From Elusimicrobiota bacterium (GTDB lineage: Bacteria; Elusimicrobiota; Elusimicrobia; Elusimicrobiales; UBA9959), in assembly GCA_026388155.1 (NCBI GenBank), contig JAPLKI010000022.1, positions 186,001 through 250,000 on the forward strand: DNA of 64,000 bases, read 5' to 3'. The notes below the pieces were generated by a model, which searched no databases, was not told where the DNA came from, and was given only the letters and a program-made list of their open reading frames with translations. The position numbers were made by a program, and so were the translations under genes. The first letter of the stretch is position 1; the number at the start of each line of letters is the position of its first letter. Of the stretch, positions 8,692 through 17,437 are shown one piece after another.

Positions 8692-10681
8692 ATGGTCTTG
8701 CCTGCAGAATATAAATGTCGTCCCCTTTCGCCGCCCATTCTATGTCCAGCGGGTTGGCGAAGGTGTAGTCCTGCGAGAAATGCGACTGGAGCAGGCGGCC
8801 CGCCAGCGCCAATTTCGCCAGGACCGTTTTTTTCTGAGCGTTAAGGTCTTCCTTCGCGCTCCCGAGCGAGAGCGTGCGGCCGCCGCCCTCCACCGTGTTG
8901 TAGAGGAATTGGTATGGCATATCGGAGCCCTGGACCACGCTGACCACGGATTTGGAGGAGACGTTTATGTAAATATTCCTGAAGTCGGCGCTGTTGGCGG
9001 GATTCTTGGTGATCATCACGCCGCCCATGTCCGCCGATACCTCTTCCTGGATGATAACGCCCATGTACGAATCGTCGAGTGAGATCCCGGCTTCGTCGCG
9101 CAGGCGGGTGCTCCTCGGTGAAACCAGCGACGCCCATACGGTGCGGATGCTGTCGAATATTCTGTCGGACGTGGCGACCTGGTTGATGGATTCGTAAATG
9201 CCGGCCGCGGAAAAATTTTCCAGGTCCTCTGCGTTGGACGAACTGCGCACCACGAAACTGGAAACGCCGCCCAGATGCCGCACTATCTGCGAATCTATAT
9301 AGTCGCGGAGCTTGTCCGGGATGCGGGCCGCGGTGATCATCTGATGGAGGGCCAGGCACAGCGGTTCCACCGCTTTTGAGCGCAGCTCCAGCGCCATTTT
9401 AAGCTTGCCGATCTGCTGCTGTATCTGCGGCGAGCCCTGCAGGAATTCCTGCTGTATCGAGAACGGGATAGCGATCCCGCGCGGGATGCTTATGTTCGAC
9501 TTCAGGAAATCCCAGGCCGCTTTCTCGAGGTTGGACCCGGGCCGCGTTTTAAGCTGCTCAGCCAGGTACGGCAGCAGGTTTTCCCGCGGCGGCCGGCTGA
9601 TCTGATAAAAACCCAGAAGGCGCGAAGAGCCTTTCCTGACGAGCCGGTTGAGTTCGCCCAGGTTGGCCGCCTTTGTGCCGTAGCGGAACCGGTCGGTCAG
9701 GCGCAGATCTTTCAGATGCTCGATGGGGGTGCGCACAGTTTCCGGCTGGTCCATTTTCACGCGTTCCGCGTACCAGACGGGGCGGGCGCCCCGGTCCGCC
9801 GGGGGCTCGGTCTTTTCAAGAATGATGCCTCCGGCGTTGGAGTCCACTTCGTAGCGCACCCACTGGCTGTCAAGATTTTCCTTTTCTATCTTTTCCTCTA
9901 TCCCGATCTGTATGGCGTTCGGTATCTGCCAGCCGCTGGCCAGCACGTTGGTATGGGAAAGCGGAGTGGTGTGCGCGGTATTTATAATGCCGGCCACGCG
10001 CGGAATGTCGTCGGGTACGCGGGCCATTACCAGGATGTCGTGCCACTCTATGTCAGGGAGCTGGCGGCGGTATTCGTCCTCGCTTTTAAAGAATCTCAGC
10101 CTGCCCGCGGTTTTGCCTTTGTTGAGCGCTATGAACTTCGCGGAAGCGAATATCTCGTGGCTGTATATGCGGGGGATGTCCGCCGCGTCTATTTCCGCGA
10201 TAAATTCCTCCTGGAGATGATTGGCCGGCTTGAAAAGCAGCGGCAGGCCGGGGTCCAGGTTTTTCTTGACGAAATCGTAAAAGAACTTCAGCATGGCGGC
10301 GTCCATGGTATCCACTTCCACCGTTTCAAGCGTGAAGAACGGGTTTTCATTTCTCGCGTGGAGGGCCGCTATACCGAGGTAAAAACGCCGCTGCGGATCA
10401 AAGTACACGCTGCGGTTGAAATCGTCTATCTTGCTTTCCAGCTCCCGCACATTGGTTTTCAGGATCCGCTCCCCGATATAGTCGAGATGGAACTGATACC
10501 TGGCGTTGTTGACAAAATGAATGGTTTTCTCCTGCCGGTCAACGACGATCTTGACGAACGGATATCCGGCCAGAACTCCCGCCAGCTGGTGGAACGCCTG
10601 CAGGGTAAGCCTTTCGCCTATAAGAGACGCAACCGTTTCCTCGGCGGAAAGCTGAACTGCCGCTGAATTCGCTTCGGACAT
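8681..10681 (-). CDS. PEP-synthase/glucan-water-dikinase-like phosphotransferase
   Basis: 666 residues. The N-terminal 150 residues are unrecognised. A swivelling phosphohistidine-like domain is at about 200-290, with TTPLSHTNVLASG placing candidate His at 243. The PPDK/PEP-synthase ATP-binding domain starts at YGTKAANLGELNRL (334-347), includes SSFVVRSSSNAEDLENFSAAG, and ends DIYILQARPYAR at the C-terminus. The order (His domain before ATP-grasp domain) is that of alpha-glucan water dikinases, the reverse of PEP synthase, and no PEP/pyruvate barrel is present. The acceptor is unknown. GGGGGGA lies just before the start. It heads a coupled operon with an MFS transporter and an exported HAD protein. 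Confidence 0.8.
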   Translation of the reverse strand: MSEANSAAVQLSAEETVASLIGERLTLQAFHQLAGVLAGYPFVKIVVDRQEKTIHFVNNARYQFHLDYIGERILKTNVRELESKIDDFNRSVYFDPQRRFYLGIAALHARNENPFFTLETVEVDTMDAAMLKFFYDFVKKNLDPGLPLLFKPANHLQEEFIAEIDAADIPRIYSHEIFASAKFIALNKGKTAGRLRFFKSEDEYRRQLPDIEWHDILVMARVPDDIPRVAGIINTAHTTPLSHTNVLASGWQIPNAIQIGIEEKIEKENLDSQWVRYEVDSNAGGIILEKTEPPADRGARPVWYAERVKMDQPETVRTPIEHLKDLRLTDRFRYGTKAANLGELNRLVRKGSSRLLGFYQISRPPRENLLPYLAEQLKTRPGSNLEKAAWDFLKSNISIPRGIAIPFSIQQEFLQGSPQIQQQIGKLKMALELRSKAVEPLCLALHQMITAARIPDKLRDYIDSQIVRHLGGVSSFVVRSSSNAEDLENFSAAGIYESINQVATSDRIFDSIRTVWASLVSPRSTRLRDEAGISLDDSYMGVIIQEEVSADMGGVMITKNPANSADFRNIYINVSSKSVVSVVQGSDMPYQFLYNTVEGGGRTLSLGSAKEDLNAQKKTVLAKLALAGRLLQSHFSQDYTFANPLDIEWAAKGDDIYILQARPYAR

Positions 10682-10829
10682 AAAATCCCCCCGATATTAG
10701 CTTTCATGCTCGCGGCGGGCCGCCAGCTAGTTGTAATATATATTTTAAGATAAGACGGTAACAAAGGCTTTGGGCCTATTTGACGGAAGGAATTGGACCT
10801 ATCCGCATGCGAGCCTTTTGGACCGCGTG

Positions 10830-10859
10830 TTCACCCCGCCCGCGCGAATAGTGTATTAT
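10830..10859 (+). promoter_or_regulatory. Putative sigma-70 promoter of the ATP-grasp gene
   Basis: TTCACC at 10830-10835 and TATTAT at 10854-10859 are 18 bp apart, with the start codon 36 bp downstream. The region is divergent with the PEP-dikinase operon. Confidence 0.45.
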
Positions 10860-10894
10860 ATCCGCAGGGTTTCCATTTGGCTCCAGGGGTCTTT

Positions 10895-12127
10895 ATGAAA
10901 AAGCATATTTTACTTATTGAGAGTTCCGACATCGGCGCGCATTACAGCGCCCAGGCCGTTATGGAAATGGGATACGTCCCGGTTTTCCTGTGCGACTTGA
11001 GCCACTATCACGGTGACACGCTTGACCAGATCCGGCGTTATCGGCACTTTGACGTCCACACCGGAAATGTCGAAAAACTGGAGGGCTTTGTCAGGACGAA
11101 CGGGCTCGCGGACGCTCTGGCGGCGGTGGCCTCTTTCCAGGACGCGAGGATCGCGGCGGCGGCGGAACTTGCCTTGCGTCTCGGAGTTCCGGGCCTGGAC
11201 AGGAATGTCTCCAAGCTGAAGGATAAAAACTTTTCCTTCAAGCTCGTTCCGGAGTATATCCCTATAACTATCGGCTTCAGGGCCGGGCAGGTCCCGCAGG
11301 ACGAGATACTGGACCTCCTGGGAATTTTTAAAATTCTCGTCGCGAAGCCCACTCTCGGCGCAGGCGGTACGGGCGTACTGAGGCTGGAGACCCCGGAAGA
11401 TGTCGCGCGTCTTCCCGGGCATATCGCCGGCTGCAAGCTGCCGAAAGAACTGGATTCCGGCCGCTGGATCGTGCAAGCCTTCGCCACCGGGCCTTTGTTC
11501 AGTCTGGAAGGCTATGTCATAGACGGGCGGATCAATTATCTGGGGTTTACGGGGCGGAGGAAAGTGGGGACGACCGAAACAGGCGCCAGTTTTCCTATAG
11601 ACCCGGGGATGAACCCGTCCGTCCGGGAAAACGCCAAAAGGGCCGTTGGAATTCTGGTCGAGCGCTCCGGATTCCGGAACGGCTATTTCCATGTGGAGTT
11701 TATCGAATGCGAGGAGAGCTGCCATATGATAGATCCCAATGTCGGGCGGCCCGGCGGAGGGCCGATAGCCGAGCTTCTGGCGCTTTCCTATAATGTGCCT
11801 CCTTCGGAAATATACAAGCATGCGCTCCAGGTCGGGCTGTTCCACTCTGATACGGGCAATCCGTACGGCGATCTATCGCGCAGGCGGGAGACGGAGGCGA
11901 TCCTTTACGGTCTGAAAAGCGGAGGGACCATCAGGGATGTGATCTTACCGGGGCCCGTCTCCTGCCTTCACACCCGTATCCTCGGGAACGGGGCCAAGGC
12001 AAGCCCTGTCGGACAGGACGACTGGTCATGGGTGGGTATCCTGTCCGGAACATCCGGGCAGGCGAAAAAAACCGCCGGGCGTATCCGGATAGTCACTGAC
12101 GAGGGGGAATTCGGCGCCTGTTTCTAG
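10895..12127 (+). CDS. ATP-grasp ligase
   Basis: The 410-residue protein is an ATP-grasp superfamily member that joins a carboxylate to an amine or similar nucleophile through an acyl-phosphate. The N-terminal pre-ATP-grasp domain begins MKKHILLIESSDIGAHY. The core has LVAKPTLGAGGTGV (ATP-binding Lys and Gly-rich loop, about 138-150), RWIVQAFATGPLFSLEGYV, GYFHVEFIECEE and MIDPNVGRPGGGP (metal-binding). The layout resembles BacD/carnosine synthase-type enzymes, but the substrate is not predictable. ATG 10895 with AGGGG upstream is preferred over an in-frame start at 10793, which has no ribosome site and poor coding composition. It is not in an obvious operon. Confidence 0.85.
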   Translation: MKKHILLIESSDIGAHYSAQAVMEMGYVPVFLCDLSHYHGDTLDQIRRYRHFDVHTGNVEKLEGFVRTNGLADALAAVASFQDARIAAAAELALRLGVPGLDRNVSKLKDKNFSFKLVPEYIPITIGFRAGQVPQDEILDLLGIFKILVAKPTLGAGGTGVLRLETPEDVARLPGHIAGCKLPKELDSGRWIVQAFATGPLFSLEGYVIDGRINYLGFTGRRKVGTTETGASFPIDPGMNPSVRENAKRAVGILVERSGFRNGYFHVEFIECEESCHMIDPNVGRPGGGPIAELLALSYNVPPSEIYKHALQVGLFHSDTGNPYGDLSRRRETEAILYGLKSGGTIRDVILPGPVSCLHTRILGNGAKASPVGQDDWSWVGILSGTSGQAKKTAGRIRIVTDEGEFGACF

Positions 12128-12174
12128 CCAATGGCTATGCCTATCAGACGGCCTAGTCTATAGCCGGCGGCCTG

Positions 12175-12768
12175 TTAATTGGAGAAAGTGTAGGAAATCC
12201 TGCCAGTGTAGCGCCCTTCCCAGGGATGCGCGTCAAGTCCTAACTGCATCATGGCGCCCACGGAGATCTCGCCAAACGCCGGTCCGACTTCACGCACTTC
12301 GGCGGTTATGCATTTACCGGTTGCCAGCACACAGACCTTGGCGACCTTGTTCAGCAGCTTGCGCTGGCTCCCGGGAACGACCACATAGGCGATCTGGAAG
12401 GGATTTACTTTTCCGGTAGCGGTCGTATTCTGGTGGCTGGGGTCCCGCCATTTCGCGCTTTTCCCTATGTTGCGCTGGTATTCGGCCCATTTTTTGAGGT
12501 TCTCGTCTATATATTCGCTGCTTTTGAATTCCGTCACGATCTTCATGCCGTCCGAGCACACGTTGGTGGCACTGGTCGTGATGGAGCAGGAATCCCCGTA
12601 GCAGAGATACTGGCCGTCAAGCACTTTCTCCGACTCTACAGCGGGGACGGGCGCGGGTACGGATATTTCCAACGCCCTGATTTCTGAAGCATGAATATTG
12701 TTAAGATCGGCGGCGTAAACCGAGGGGGCTAAAAGTATTGCGGCGGACAGAAGAATTGAGGGTTTCAT
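12175..12768 (-). CDS. Secreted protein, possibly chitosanase/RlpA-like beta-barrel
   Basis: 197 residues with a clear signal peptide (1-19, ending VYAA). The mature part has Cys pairs (YLCYGDSC and KVCVLATGKC) that may form disulfides. The C-terminal half, with FQIAYVVVPGSQ, then KVAKV, VREVGPAFGEISVGAMMQLGL, recalls GH75 chitosanases and double-psi barrel proteins, in which a GP-x-GE-S block follows a catalytic Asp. The usual DxGP Asp is replaced by VGP here. This assignment is weak. It may act on cell-wall glycans or be a non-catalytic binding protein. It is convergent with the ATP-grasp gene. Confidence 0.5.
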   Translation of the reverse strand: MKPSILLSAAILLAPSVYAADLNNIHASEIRALEISVPAPVPAVESEKVLDGQYLCYGDSCSITTSATNVCSDGMKIVTEFKSSEYIDENLKKWAEYQRNIGKSAKWRDPSHQNTTATGKVNPFQIAYVVVPGSQRKLLNKVAKVCVLATGKCITAEVREVGPAFGEISVGAMMQLGLDAHPWEGRYTGRISYTFSN

Positions 12769-12836
12769 AAAAATTCTCCTGGATATATGTTACCAGCTGC
12801 CGGGGCGTTTTGTCAGGGTCCATCGTCCCTATGCGT

Positions 12837-12854
12837 ATAGGCCTAAAGGCCTAT
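12837..12854. promoter_or_regulatory. Palindromic AGGCCTAAAGGCCT motif upstream of a secreted-protein gene
   Basis: An 8-bp perfect inverted repeat (ATAGGCCT/AGGCCTAT) is separated by AA, 159 bp before the gene at 13013. Related sequences occur at 14003-14018, 17336-17350 and 24251-24290, each upstream of another secreted-protein gene. A TATAAT box follows at about 12914-12919. Confidence 0.4.
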
Positions 12855-13012
12855 GCCGGCGGGAAACTCTTATATGAAAAGGAGAGGGGGAATAATCTTT
12901 AAGTCTTTGAGGTATAATGTGTATGGCCGGTTGAAAGCGGAAATACAGGTACAGGCAGGGGACAAAGTCGCCTGATATGCCGTGAACTTGCCGAGAGTAC
13001 TTTGATTTCAAT

Positions 13013-13939
13013 ATGAAGAGAATATGTTTTCTTTTGTTAATCGCGGTTCCCATCCTGGTATTTTTGTCCGGGAAATCCCAAGCCTCTGACATAGGCAGCG
13101 CTTCCTGCTCCGTAACGGCGGAAATAGTCGCTGTCGGCTCTGAAACCAAGCTTCTTGATTCAGGCCGGGAATATGAAAGTACCTACATTGATTTGAAGAT
13201 ACGCGCCGTTGACATCAAAGCGATGCACGCAGGTCAGGAAGAGAAATGCCCGGTGGAAAAGGGGCGGATCTACAGGGCGATCGACAACGATCCCGGCACT
13301 TTCAGCGCGGGGCAGAAAATCAGGGCAGATATAGAAGCAGGTTCCGCGATGGGACCAGGCGGCGCTGTCTCTTTTTTAAACTGGGATCATCCCGCCTACG
13401 CGGACGGCGCATCGATAAGGAGCAGCCGCAATGGAGCGAATATCTCCCTCATCCAGAGCGGCGACAAGCCTTTGATCCCGTCCAAGAAGACGCGTCCCAG
13501 GAAGCCTGAAAAGCGTATGCGCGGCCTGGCCGGGCGATACCCGGACCCCGACGAGAAATATCCGTCAGCCGCGATCAGCCGGCTCAACAAGAACGGCCAG
13601 GCGGGGATCTTCAATACGGAAGGCTATATCGCCTATATCGCGCCTGATTCAAAATGCGGTCAGGATTGCGGCGGCGGTCCGACATCGTATGTCGTCATCT
13701 CAGAGAGCCCGCGCACCTTCAGCCGGTCGTCTTTCCAGTGCTCCGCGCGGGAGCTCGTGGTTTCTTTCCCCACGGACGTTCCGGTCTGGGATCTATTCCG
13801 GCTCGGCCGGAAATATAGATTCACCCTGAAGATCATCCGGCTGGGCCCGGGGGATGTGATAGTCTATCATTACCCCATGCTTGCAAAGCCGAAGATCGTC
13901 GCCGAACCCATCGGTGTTGCTGACGCCGGCGGGAAATGA
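13013..13939 (+). CDS. Secreted protein of unknown function
   Basis: 308 residues; not recognised. Signal peptide about 1-24 (ends KSQAS). The mature protein seems to have two beta-rich halves. The first, about 30-135, has SASCSVTAEIVAVGSE and an FSAGQKIRADIEAGS segment. A basic Pro/Lys/Arg linker follows (about 155-185), then a second half with KCGQDCGGGPTSYVVISESP and RLGRKYRFTLKIIR. Both halves look like OB-fold or small barrel domains, each with a Cys pair. The gene is monocistronic with its own terminator. Role unknown; an envelope location is inferred. Confidence 0.6.
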   Translation: MKRICFLLLIAVPILVFLSGKSQASDIGSASCSVTAEIVAVGSETKLLDSGREYESTYIDLKIRAVDIKAMHAGQEEKCPVEKGRIYRAIDNDPGTFSAGQKIRADIEAGSAMGPGGAVSFLNWDHPAYADGASIRSSRNGANISLIQSGDKPLIPSKKTRPRKPEKRMRGLAGRYPDPDEKYPSAAISRLNKNGQAGIFNTEGYIAYIAPDSKCGQDCGGGPTSYVVISESPRTFSRSSFQCSARELVVSFPTDVPVWDLFRLGRKYRFTLKIIRLGPGDVIVYHYPMLAKPKIVAEPIGVADAGGK

Positions 13940-13952
13940 TCCGATAAAAGCG

Positions 13953-13985
13953 GGCGGGGCCTCAAAAGCTCCGCCTTTTTTATTT
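13953..13985 (+). terminator. Hairpin terminator
   Basis: GGCGGGGC and GCTCCGCC (with one G-U pair) enclose a CTCAAAA loop, followed by TTTTTTATTT. The stem-loop resembles the one at 3317-3356 in sequence. Confidence 0.85.
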
Positions 13986-14002
13986 GTAACTAATTAGGGC
14001 GT

Positions 14003-14018
14003 GGGCCCTAAAGGCCTA
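14003..14018. promoter_or_regulatory. GGCCCTAAAGGCC motif upstream of a secreted-protein gene
   Basis: GGGCCCTAAAGGCCTA lies 106 bp before the ATG at 14124. It is another member of the recurrent motif described at 12837. The AT-rich stretch 14041-14060 that follows is a likely -10 region. Confidence 0.35.
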
Positions 14019-14123
14019 CTTTTTGGGCCAGCCGGACCTATATAAATAATAGGTATTAAAACTTCCTTGATCTGGGTACTTGGCCTCTTATGGAACAGCC
14101 CCGTTTACGCTAAACTATCAGCA

Positions 14124-15506
14124 ATGACCTACAACAAATCCGTTTCCAAAGCCACCTCCGCAATAGTTTTTTTCGCGTTGGTCTGCGCCCTGTCGGCGCC
14201 GGCCCGCGCCGCCGGCGACTTCTCTTCTTTCTTGGACGGCTCCAACAAGGGCTCCATGGCCGAACTGATCGTAGGCCTGCGCGCCAAGAGCGCTAAAGTT
14301 CCGGCCCCTAAAGCTCCCGAAAGCAATGTTCAGCCCGATCAGGGTTTTGTCAATCAGGAAGGGACCGCGCATATATGGCCCGACATTCTTTTTCTCCGCG
14401 GGGCCGACTACGCCGAGTTCTCGTATACGATGAGCCAGAACAGGGATATGGTGCGGAAGATGCTCCTGCAGGAATTCGGCGAGCTATTCATCCCCATGGC
14501 CGCGTCCAACGCGGACCTGAACGAGCTGGCGAAAACCCTTGCCCAGATCGTCCTGACTTTTGACGAGGTGCATAACAAGCATAAGGACGAGGCCGTGCAG
14601 GGAATACCGGTATCGTTTGAAAACCAGTTCCGCGCCGAGCTTGACGAGCTTTACCGCGCTTACGGCATCGGAGACGGACTCCGCAGGGTGGATTTCCTGT
14701 ATTCCGGTTCCCCCGTGGTCGTGGACGTGAAAGCGCGTTCGCAGCGCAAATCTCTGCCGATGGATATCTTTAAATCCATGGATTATGTCCTTTATGGTTC
14801 CTATACCATGCTGGGCGGAGCCAATATCTCCGTTACCCTGACCGTGGAAAAGATCAAGACCGGGCAGATACGGGGTTTTGAGGTATCCGCTCCGATCAAT
14901 ATCTCCATGAAACTCCTGGCCAGAAAGGTTTTTGATTTCTTACAGTCCAACGAGTACGCCGACTGGGTAAATCCCCAGCCGAACCTGCAATGGATACCTT
15001 CCGCTCCCACGCAGCCCCACACGACCGCGACCTCCGCCAGGCTTTACTGCCACGGGCAGGGAGCCAGGTTCCCTTACGCGAGGGAGCTTATTATGGCAAG
15101 CCAGGGCACCGCGTATCGCCCCGGAGGGATTCCTCCTCTTAATGAGAATGATATTTATATAGTCCTGGACAAGCAGCGCTGGGATGAGCAGCACTATTTC
15201 TTTACCGGCTCTTCCGGAGAGGCGACCGGCGGGCCGGTCAGGACCGGCGCCGGATACGGGGTGATAAACGGCGCTTACTGGTGTGTGCGCGGGCCGGTGA
15301 GCCGGGATGTCAGCTTTTATGAAGACGTCTACGCGCTTATAAGAAAACCCGAAACGCCTCAGCCGGTCCGTGCCGCTTTGGAATGCATACTGGCCAAACT
15401 GAATGACTTCGGAGCCAGGCAGGAGAACTCCGGTGCCTTTTCTACCATAGAAAAGGCGGTTGAGTTCCTTGCCAAGGAAGGCTATACCATTCAACTGCCG
15501 GACTGA
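14124..15506 (+). CDS. Large secreted protein of unknown function
   Basis: 460 residues; not recognised. ATG 14124 gives a good signal peptide (KSVSKATSAIVFFALVCALSAPARAAG); a TTG further upstream adds an unlikely extension. The central part, about 190-285, contains VDFLYSGSPVVVDVKARSQ and DYVLYGSYTMLGGANISVTL, followed by a segment with a VEKIKTGQIRGFE strand. This resembles the CsgG/FlgO-type fold in which MDYVLYGS-like strands precede a regulatory beta-meander. The C-terminal third is rich in Tyr/Gly and contains isolated Cys (LYCHGQG, YWCVRG, LECILA). A strong terminator follows. It is likely an envelope protein. Confidence 0.6.
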   Translation: MTYNKSVSKATSAIVFFALVCALSAPARAAGDFSSFLDGSNKGSMAELIVGLRAKSAKVPAPKAPESNVQPDQGFVNQEGTAHIWPDILFLRGADYAEFSYTMSQNRDMVRKMLLQEFGELFIPMAASNADLNELAKTLAQIVLTFDEVHNKHKDEAVQGIPVSFENQFRAELDELYRAYGIGDGLRRVDFLYSGSPVVVDVKARSQRKSLPMDIFKSMDYVLYGSYTMLGGANISVTLTVEKIKTGQIRGFEVSAPINISMKLLARKVFDFLQSNEYADWVNPQPNLQWIPSAPTQPHTTATSARLYCHGQGARFPYARELIMASQGTAYRPGGIPPLNENDIYIVLDKQRWDEQHYFFTGSSGEATGGPVRTGAGYGVINGAYWCVRGPVSRDVSFYEDVYALIRKPETPQPVRAALECILAKLNDFGARQENSGAFSTIEKAVEFLAKEGYTIQLPD

Positions 15507-15524
15507 TTGTTCTTGCCAGTCATC

Positions 15525-15561
15525 AAAACTGCGCGGGCATAGCCTGCGCAGTTTTGTTTTA
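15525..15561 (+). terminator. Strong hairpin terminator
   Basis: A 14-bp stem begins AAAACTGCGC and has an ATA loop (one G-U pair). TTTTGTTTT follows, 18 bp after the stop. Confidence 0.92.
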
Positions 15562-15701
15562 TCAGGGGGATATGCACATTATTGAAAGATTGAATACTAA
15601 GTTGTAGTTTCATAAGGTATTGTATGCCGCGACAAGCGATCAAACTTTTAACAATATTCCCTATGGCCGGAAGGTAAGGGGGGCTCATTAGAACTCATGG
15701 C

Positions 15702-16538
15702 GTGATACTTGGATTGTGTGCTGGTCTCCTTGGGTGCGCCGGCGCAGCGCGGACAGATATCGCAAGGCCGACGGACTCCGGCATTCGGGCCGGCGTTTCA
15801 GCTTTTGATATTCATTTCGTTATTGACAAGGATTTTGACCGTACTCATATCTACGGGATGCTCCATCACGACGACCCCGCCGGACTGGCTTCGCGGGCCG
15901 CCTCCATGGGCATAACGCGCGATGTGGCGGAGCGCATACACGCCGCCAAAGATGTCGCGGAGGTGGCGGATGTCATCGCAAAGCTGGTGGACGAGCGGTA
16001 CGGCCGGTTGGCGGCATCTCTGGGCAGTGCCCGGCAGGAGTACACCGCCCTCTGGCAGCCCATCGTTGAAAAATTCTCGAAAACAGTGACCTCAATGACC
16101 GGGCATACGTGGTTTCACCCGGGGTATGTCTGCGTCGTGTCTGTGTTTCATCCCGGTATAAGCGATTGGTACGGCAGCAAGATCGCCGCCCGATACGACC
16201 TTTCCCCGAAGCTGAAACTGCGGATAGTGGCGCATGAAATCGTGCTGTCCCATGTTTTTCAGCTGGCGCGCGCCAGCTACGGCCGGCAGCAGCTTGACGA
16301 TCAGCGCTTATGGGCCTTCTCCGAAATATCGGCGGCCTTCATTCTCGGCGAGCCGTCTTTGGCCTCTCTGTGGCCGGAGCAGGCCAGGCCGGGAGAGTAC
16401 TTCAGTCATTCCAACTATCCCCAGCTTGCTTCGCTTGAGGCCGAGCTTTTGCCGCTCTTCTCAGGCCGCCGCGATTTTGGGAACTATATCGACCGGTCGG
16501 TCCCGGTGCTGCTGCGGTTCCAGCAGACACGCCCTTAA
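15702..16538 (+). CDS. Putative lipoprotein of unknown function
   Basis: 278 residues; not recognised. The only available start in frame is GTG 15702, which gives a short lipoprotein signal (LLGCAG lipobox, Cys near residue 12) without the usual basic N-terminus. A G-rich ribosome site lies 19-30 bp upstream, too far, so the true N-terminus may be lost to a small indel. The central sequence LRIVAHEIVLSHVFQLA resembles a zinc-peptidase helix but the His spacing (HEIVLSH) is not HExxH, so peptidase activity is not supported. It is flanked by terminators on both sides. Confidence 0.55.
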   Translation: MILGLCAGLLGCAGAARTDIARPTDSGIRAGVSAFDIHFVIDKDFDRTHIYGMLHHDDPAGLASRAASMGITRDVAERIHAAKDVAEVADVIAKLVDERYGRLAASLGSARQEYTALWQPIVEKFSKTVTSMTGHTWFHPGYVCVVSVFHPGISDWYGSKIAARYDLSPKLKLRIVAHEIVLSHVFQLARASYGRQQLDDQRLWAFSEISAAFILGEPSLASLWPEQARPGEYFSHSNYPQLASLEAELLPLFSGRRDFGNYIDRSVPVLLRFQQTRP

Positions 16539-16539
16539 T

Positions 16540-16565
16540 CCGAAAAATTCAGTTTGCTTTTTCGG
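16540..16565 (+). terminator. AT-rich hairpin terminator
   Basis: CCGAAAAA and TTTTTCGG pair across a 10-nt loop directly after the lipoprotein stop codon. Confidence 0.65.
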
Positions 16566-16566
16566 G

Positions 16567-16597
16567 AAGGCTGAGGGCTTAAGGCTGAAGGCTGAAG
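16567..16597. repeat. Heptamer tandem block (AAGGCTG type)
   Basis: Four consecutive 7-mers: AAGGCTG, AGGGCTT, AAGGCTG, AAGGCTG. The same 7-mer family appears at 29738-29822 and 63173-63268. No matching inverted arm is present here. Confidence 0.8.
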
Positions 16598-16643
16598 ATT
16601 CACAAGTGAATTAGGGATATAACATTATTTTTTGTGGGAAGAA

Positions 16644-17186
16644 ATGTATAAAACGGCTAAATTATCGCGTATCTCCGGGTGCGCTCATAAAACCGGGTTC
16701 CCGCCCATAGCCGGGGGAAAACCCAGAGTGCTTATATTAGGAAGTATGCCGGGGGAGGAATCGCTGAGAAAAAAGCAGTACTACGCGAATCAAAGAAATT
16801 CATTCTGGTTCATATTGAGCCGTCTGCTGAAATTCGACCCTGCCGCCGGCTATAAAGAAAGGAAAGAAATATTAAAAAAGAATAATATCGCCCTTTGGGA
16901 TGTTTTGAAGGCCTGTGAAAGGGAAGGAAGCCTGGACTCGTCTATAATTGAAGCATCACTGGTCGAAAATAATTTTTTGCCTTTTTACGCGAAACATAAA
17001 ACCATCAGGCGTGTTTTTTTCAACGGAGGCAGGGCTGAGAGAGATTATAAAAAGCGGGTTCTTCCGGTCGTGCAGAGCAAATACCCGCGGATTAAGTACT
17101 TAAGGCTGCCTTCCACAAGCCCTGCGATGGCAAGCCTGACAAAAGGGGGAAAGCTGGCGCGGTGGTCGGTAATTATTAAGTTTTAA
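16644..17186 (+). CDS. DNA-deoxyinosine glycosylase (UDG superfamily)
   Basis: About 180 residues, matching the hypoxanthine-DNA glycosylase family (UDG family 6). This enzyme removes deaminated adenine from DNA in base excision repair. Visible motifs: VLILGSMPGEESLRKKQYY (about 29-47) is the GSMPGxxSL box that replaces the family 1 water-activating motif. NQRNSFWFIL supplies the conserved Asn/Phe. ALWDVLKACEREGSLDSSI follows, and LPSTSPAMA (about 159-167) is the intercalation loop. ATG 16644 is used; an in-frame TTG four codons upstream is possible, and no clear Shine-Dalgarno decides between them. Confidence 0.88.
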   Translation: MYKTAKLSRISGCAHKTGFPPIAGGKPRVLILGSMPGEESLRKKQYYANQRNSFWFILSRLLKFDPAAGYKERKEILKKNNIALWDVLKACEREGSLDSSIIEASLVENNFLPFYAKHKTIRRVFFNGGRAERDYKKRVLPVVQSKYPRIKYLRLPSTSPAMASLTKGGKLARWSVIIKF

Positions 17187-17278
17187 TCAGGGCTCGGTTT
17201 ACACAGGTAAGAGAGTGATCACATGGATAAGGTTTCCAGGAAAAATCCGTGCGATCTGTCTTAAATTCGTGTGAGCAT

Positions 17279-17306
17279 GGGGCTGCCTGGCTTTTCCGGC
17301 AGCCCC
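17279..17306 (+). terminator. GC-rich hairpin, weak terminator
   Basis: GGGGCTGCC and GGCAGCCCC are a perfect 9-bp stem with a 10-nt loop. There is no T-run after it, so termination would be weak or factor-assisted. Confidence 0.4.
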
Positions 17307-17335
17307 CAAGGATGGGCCTTTTGGGAAGGCTCGCT

Positions 17336-17350
17336 ATAGGCCTAAAGCCT
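17336..17350. promoter_or_regulatory. AGGCCTAAAGCCT motif adjoining the -35 box
   Basis: ATAGGCCTAAAGCCT ends one base before the TTACAT -35 box at 17352, a suitable place for an activator site. It is related to the motifs at 12837, 14003 and 24251. Confidence 0.4.
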
Positions 17351-17351
17351 C

Positions 17352-17380
17352 TTACATAACCCGGTATTTAAAGTTATAAT
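17352..17380 (+). promoter_or_regulatory. Sigma-70 promoter
   Basis: TTACAT at 17352-17357 and a consensus TATAAT at 17375-17380 with a 17-bp spacer, 57 bp upstream of the secreted-protein gene at 17438. Confidence 0.7.
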
Positions 17381-17437
17381 TTAACCAGGAAGTCCGTACC
17401 GTTTGTACACGATGGAAACTCGGGGAGGCAAAACTGC

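Noticed and set aside
9716-10666. A 316-residue plus-strand frame
   Set aside because: It is antisense to the dikinase-like gene, which has clear domain motifs.
10910-11845. A 311-residue minus-strand frame
   Set aside because: Antisense shadow of the ATP-grasp gene.
15702-16538. Zinc metalloprotease assignment for the lipoprotein
   Set aside because: The candidate motif is HEIVLSH, not HExxH, and no downstream third ligand pattern is evident.
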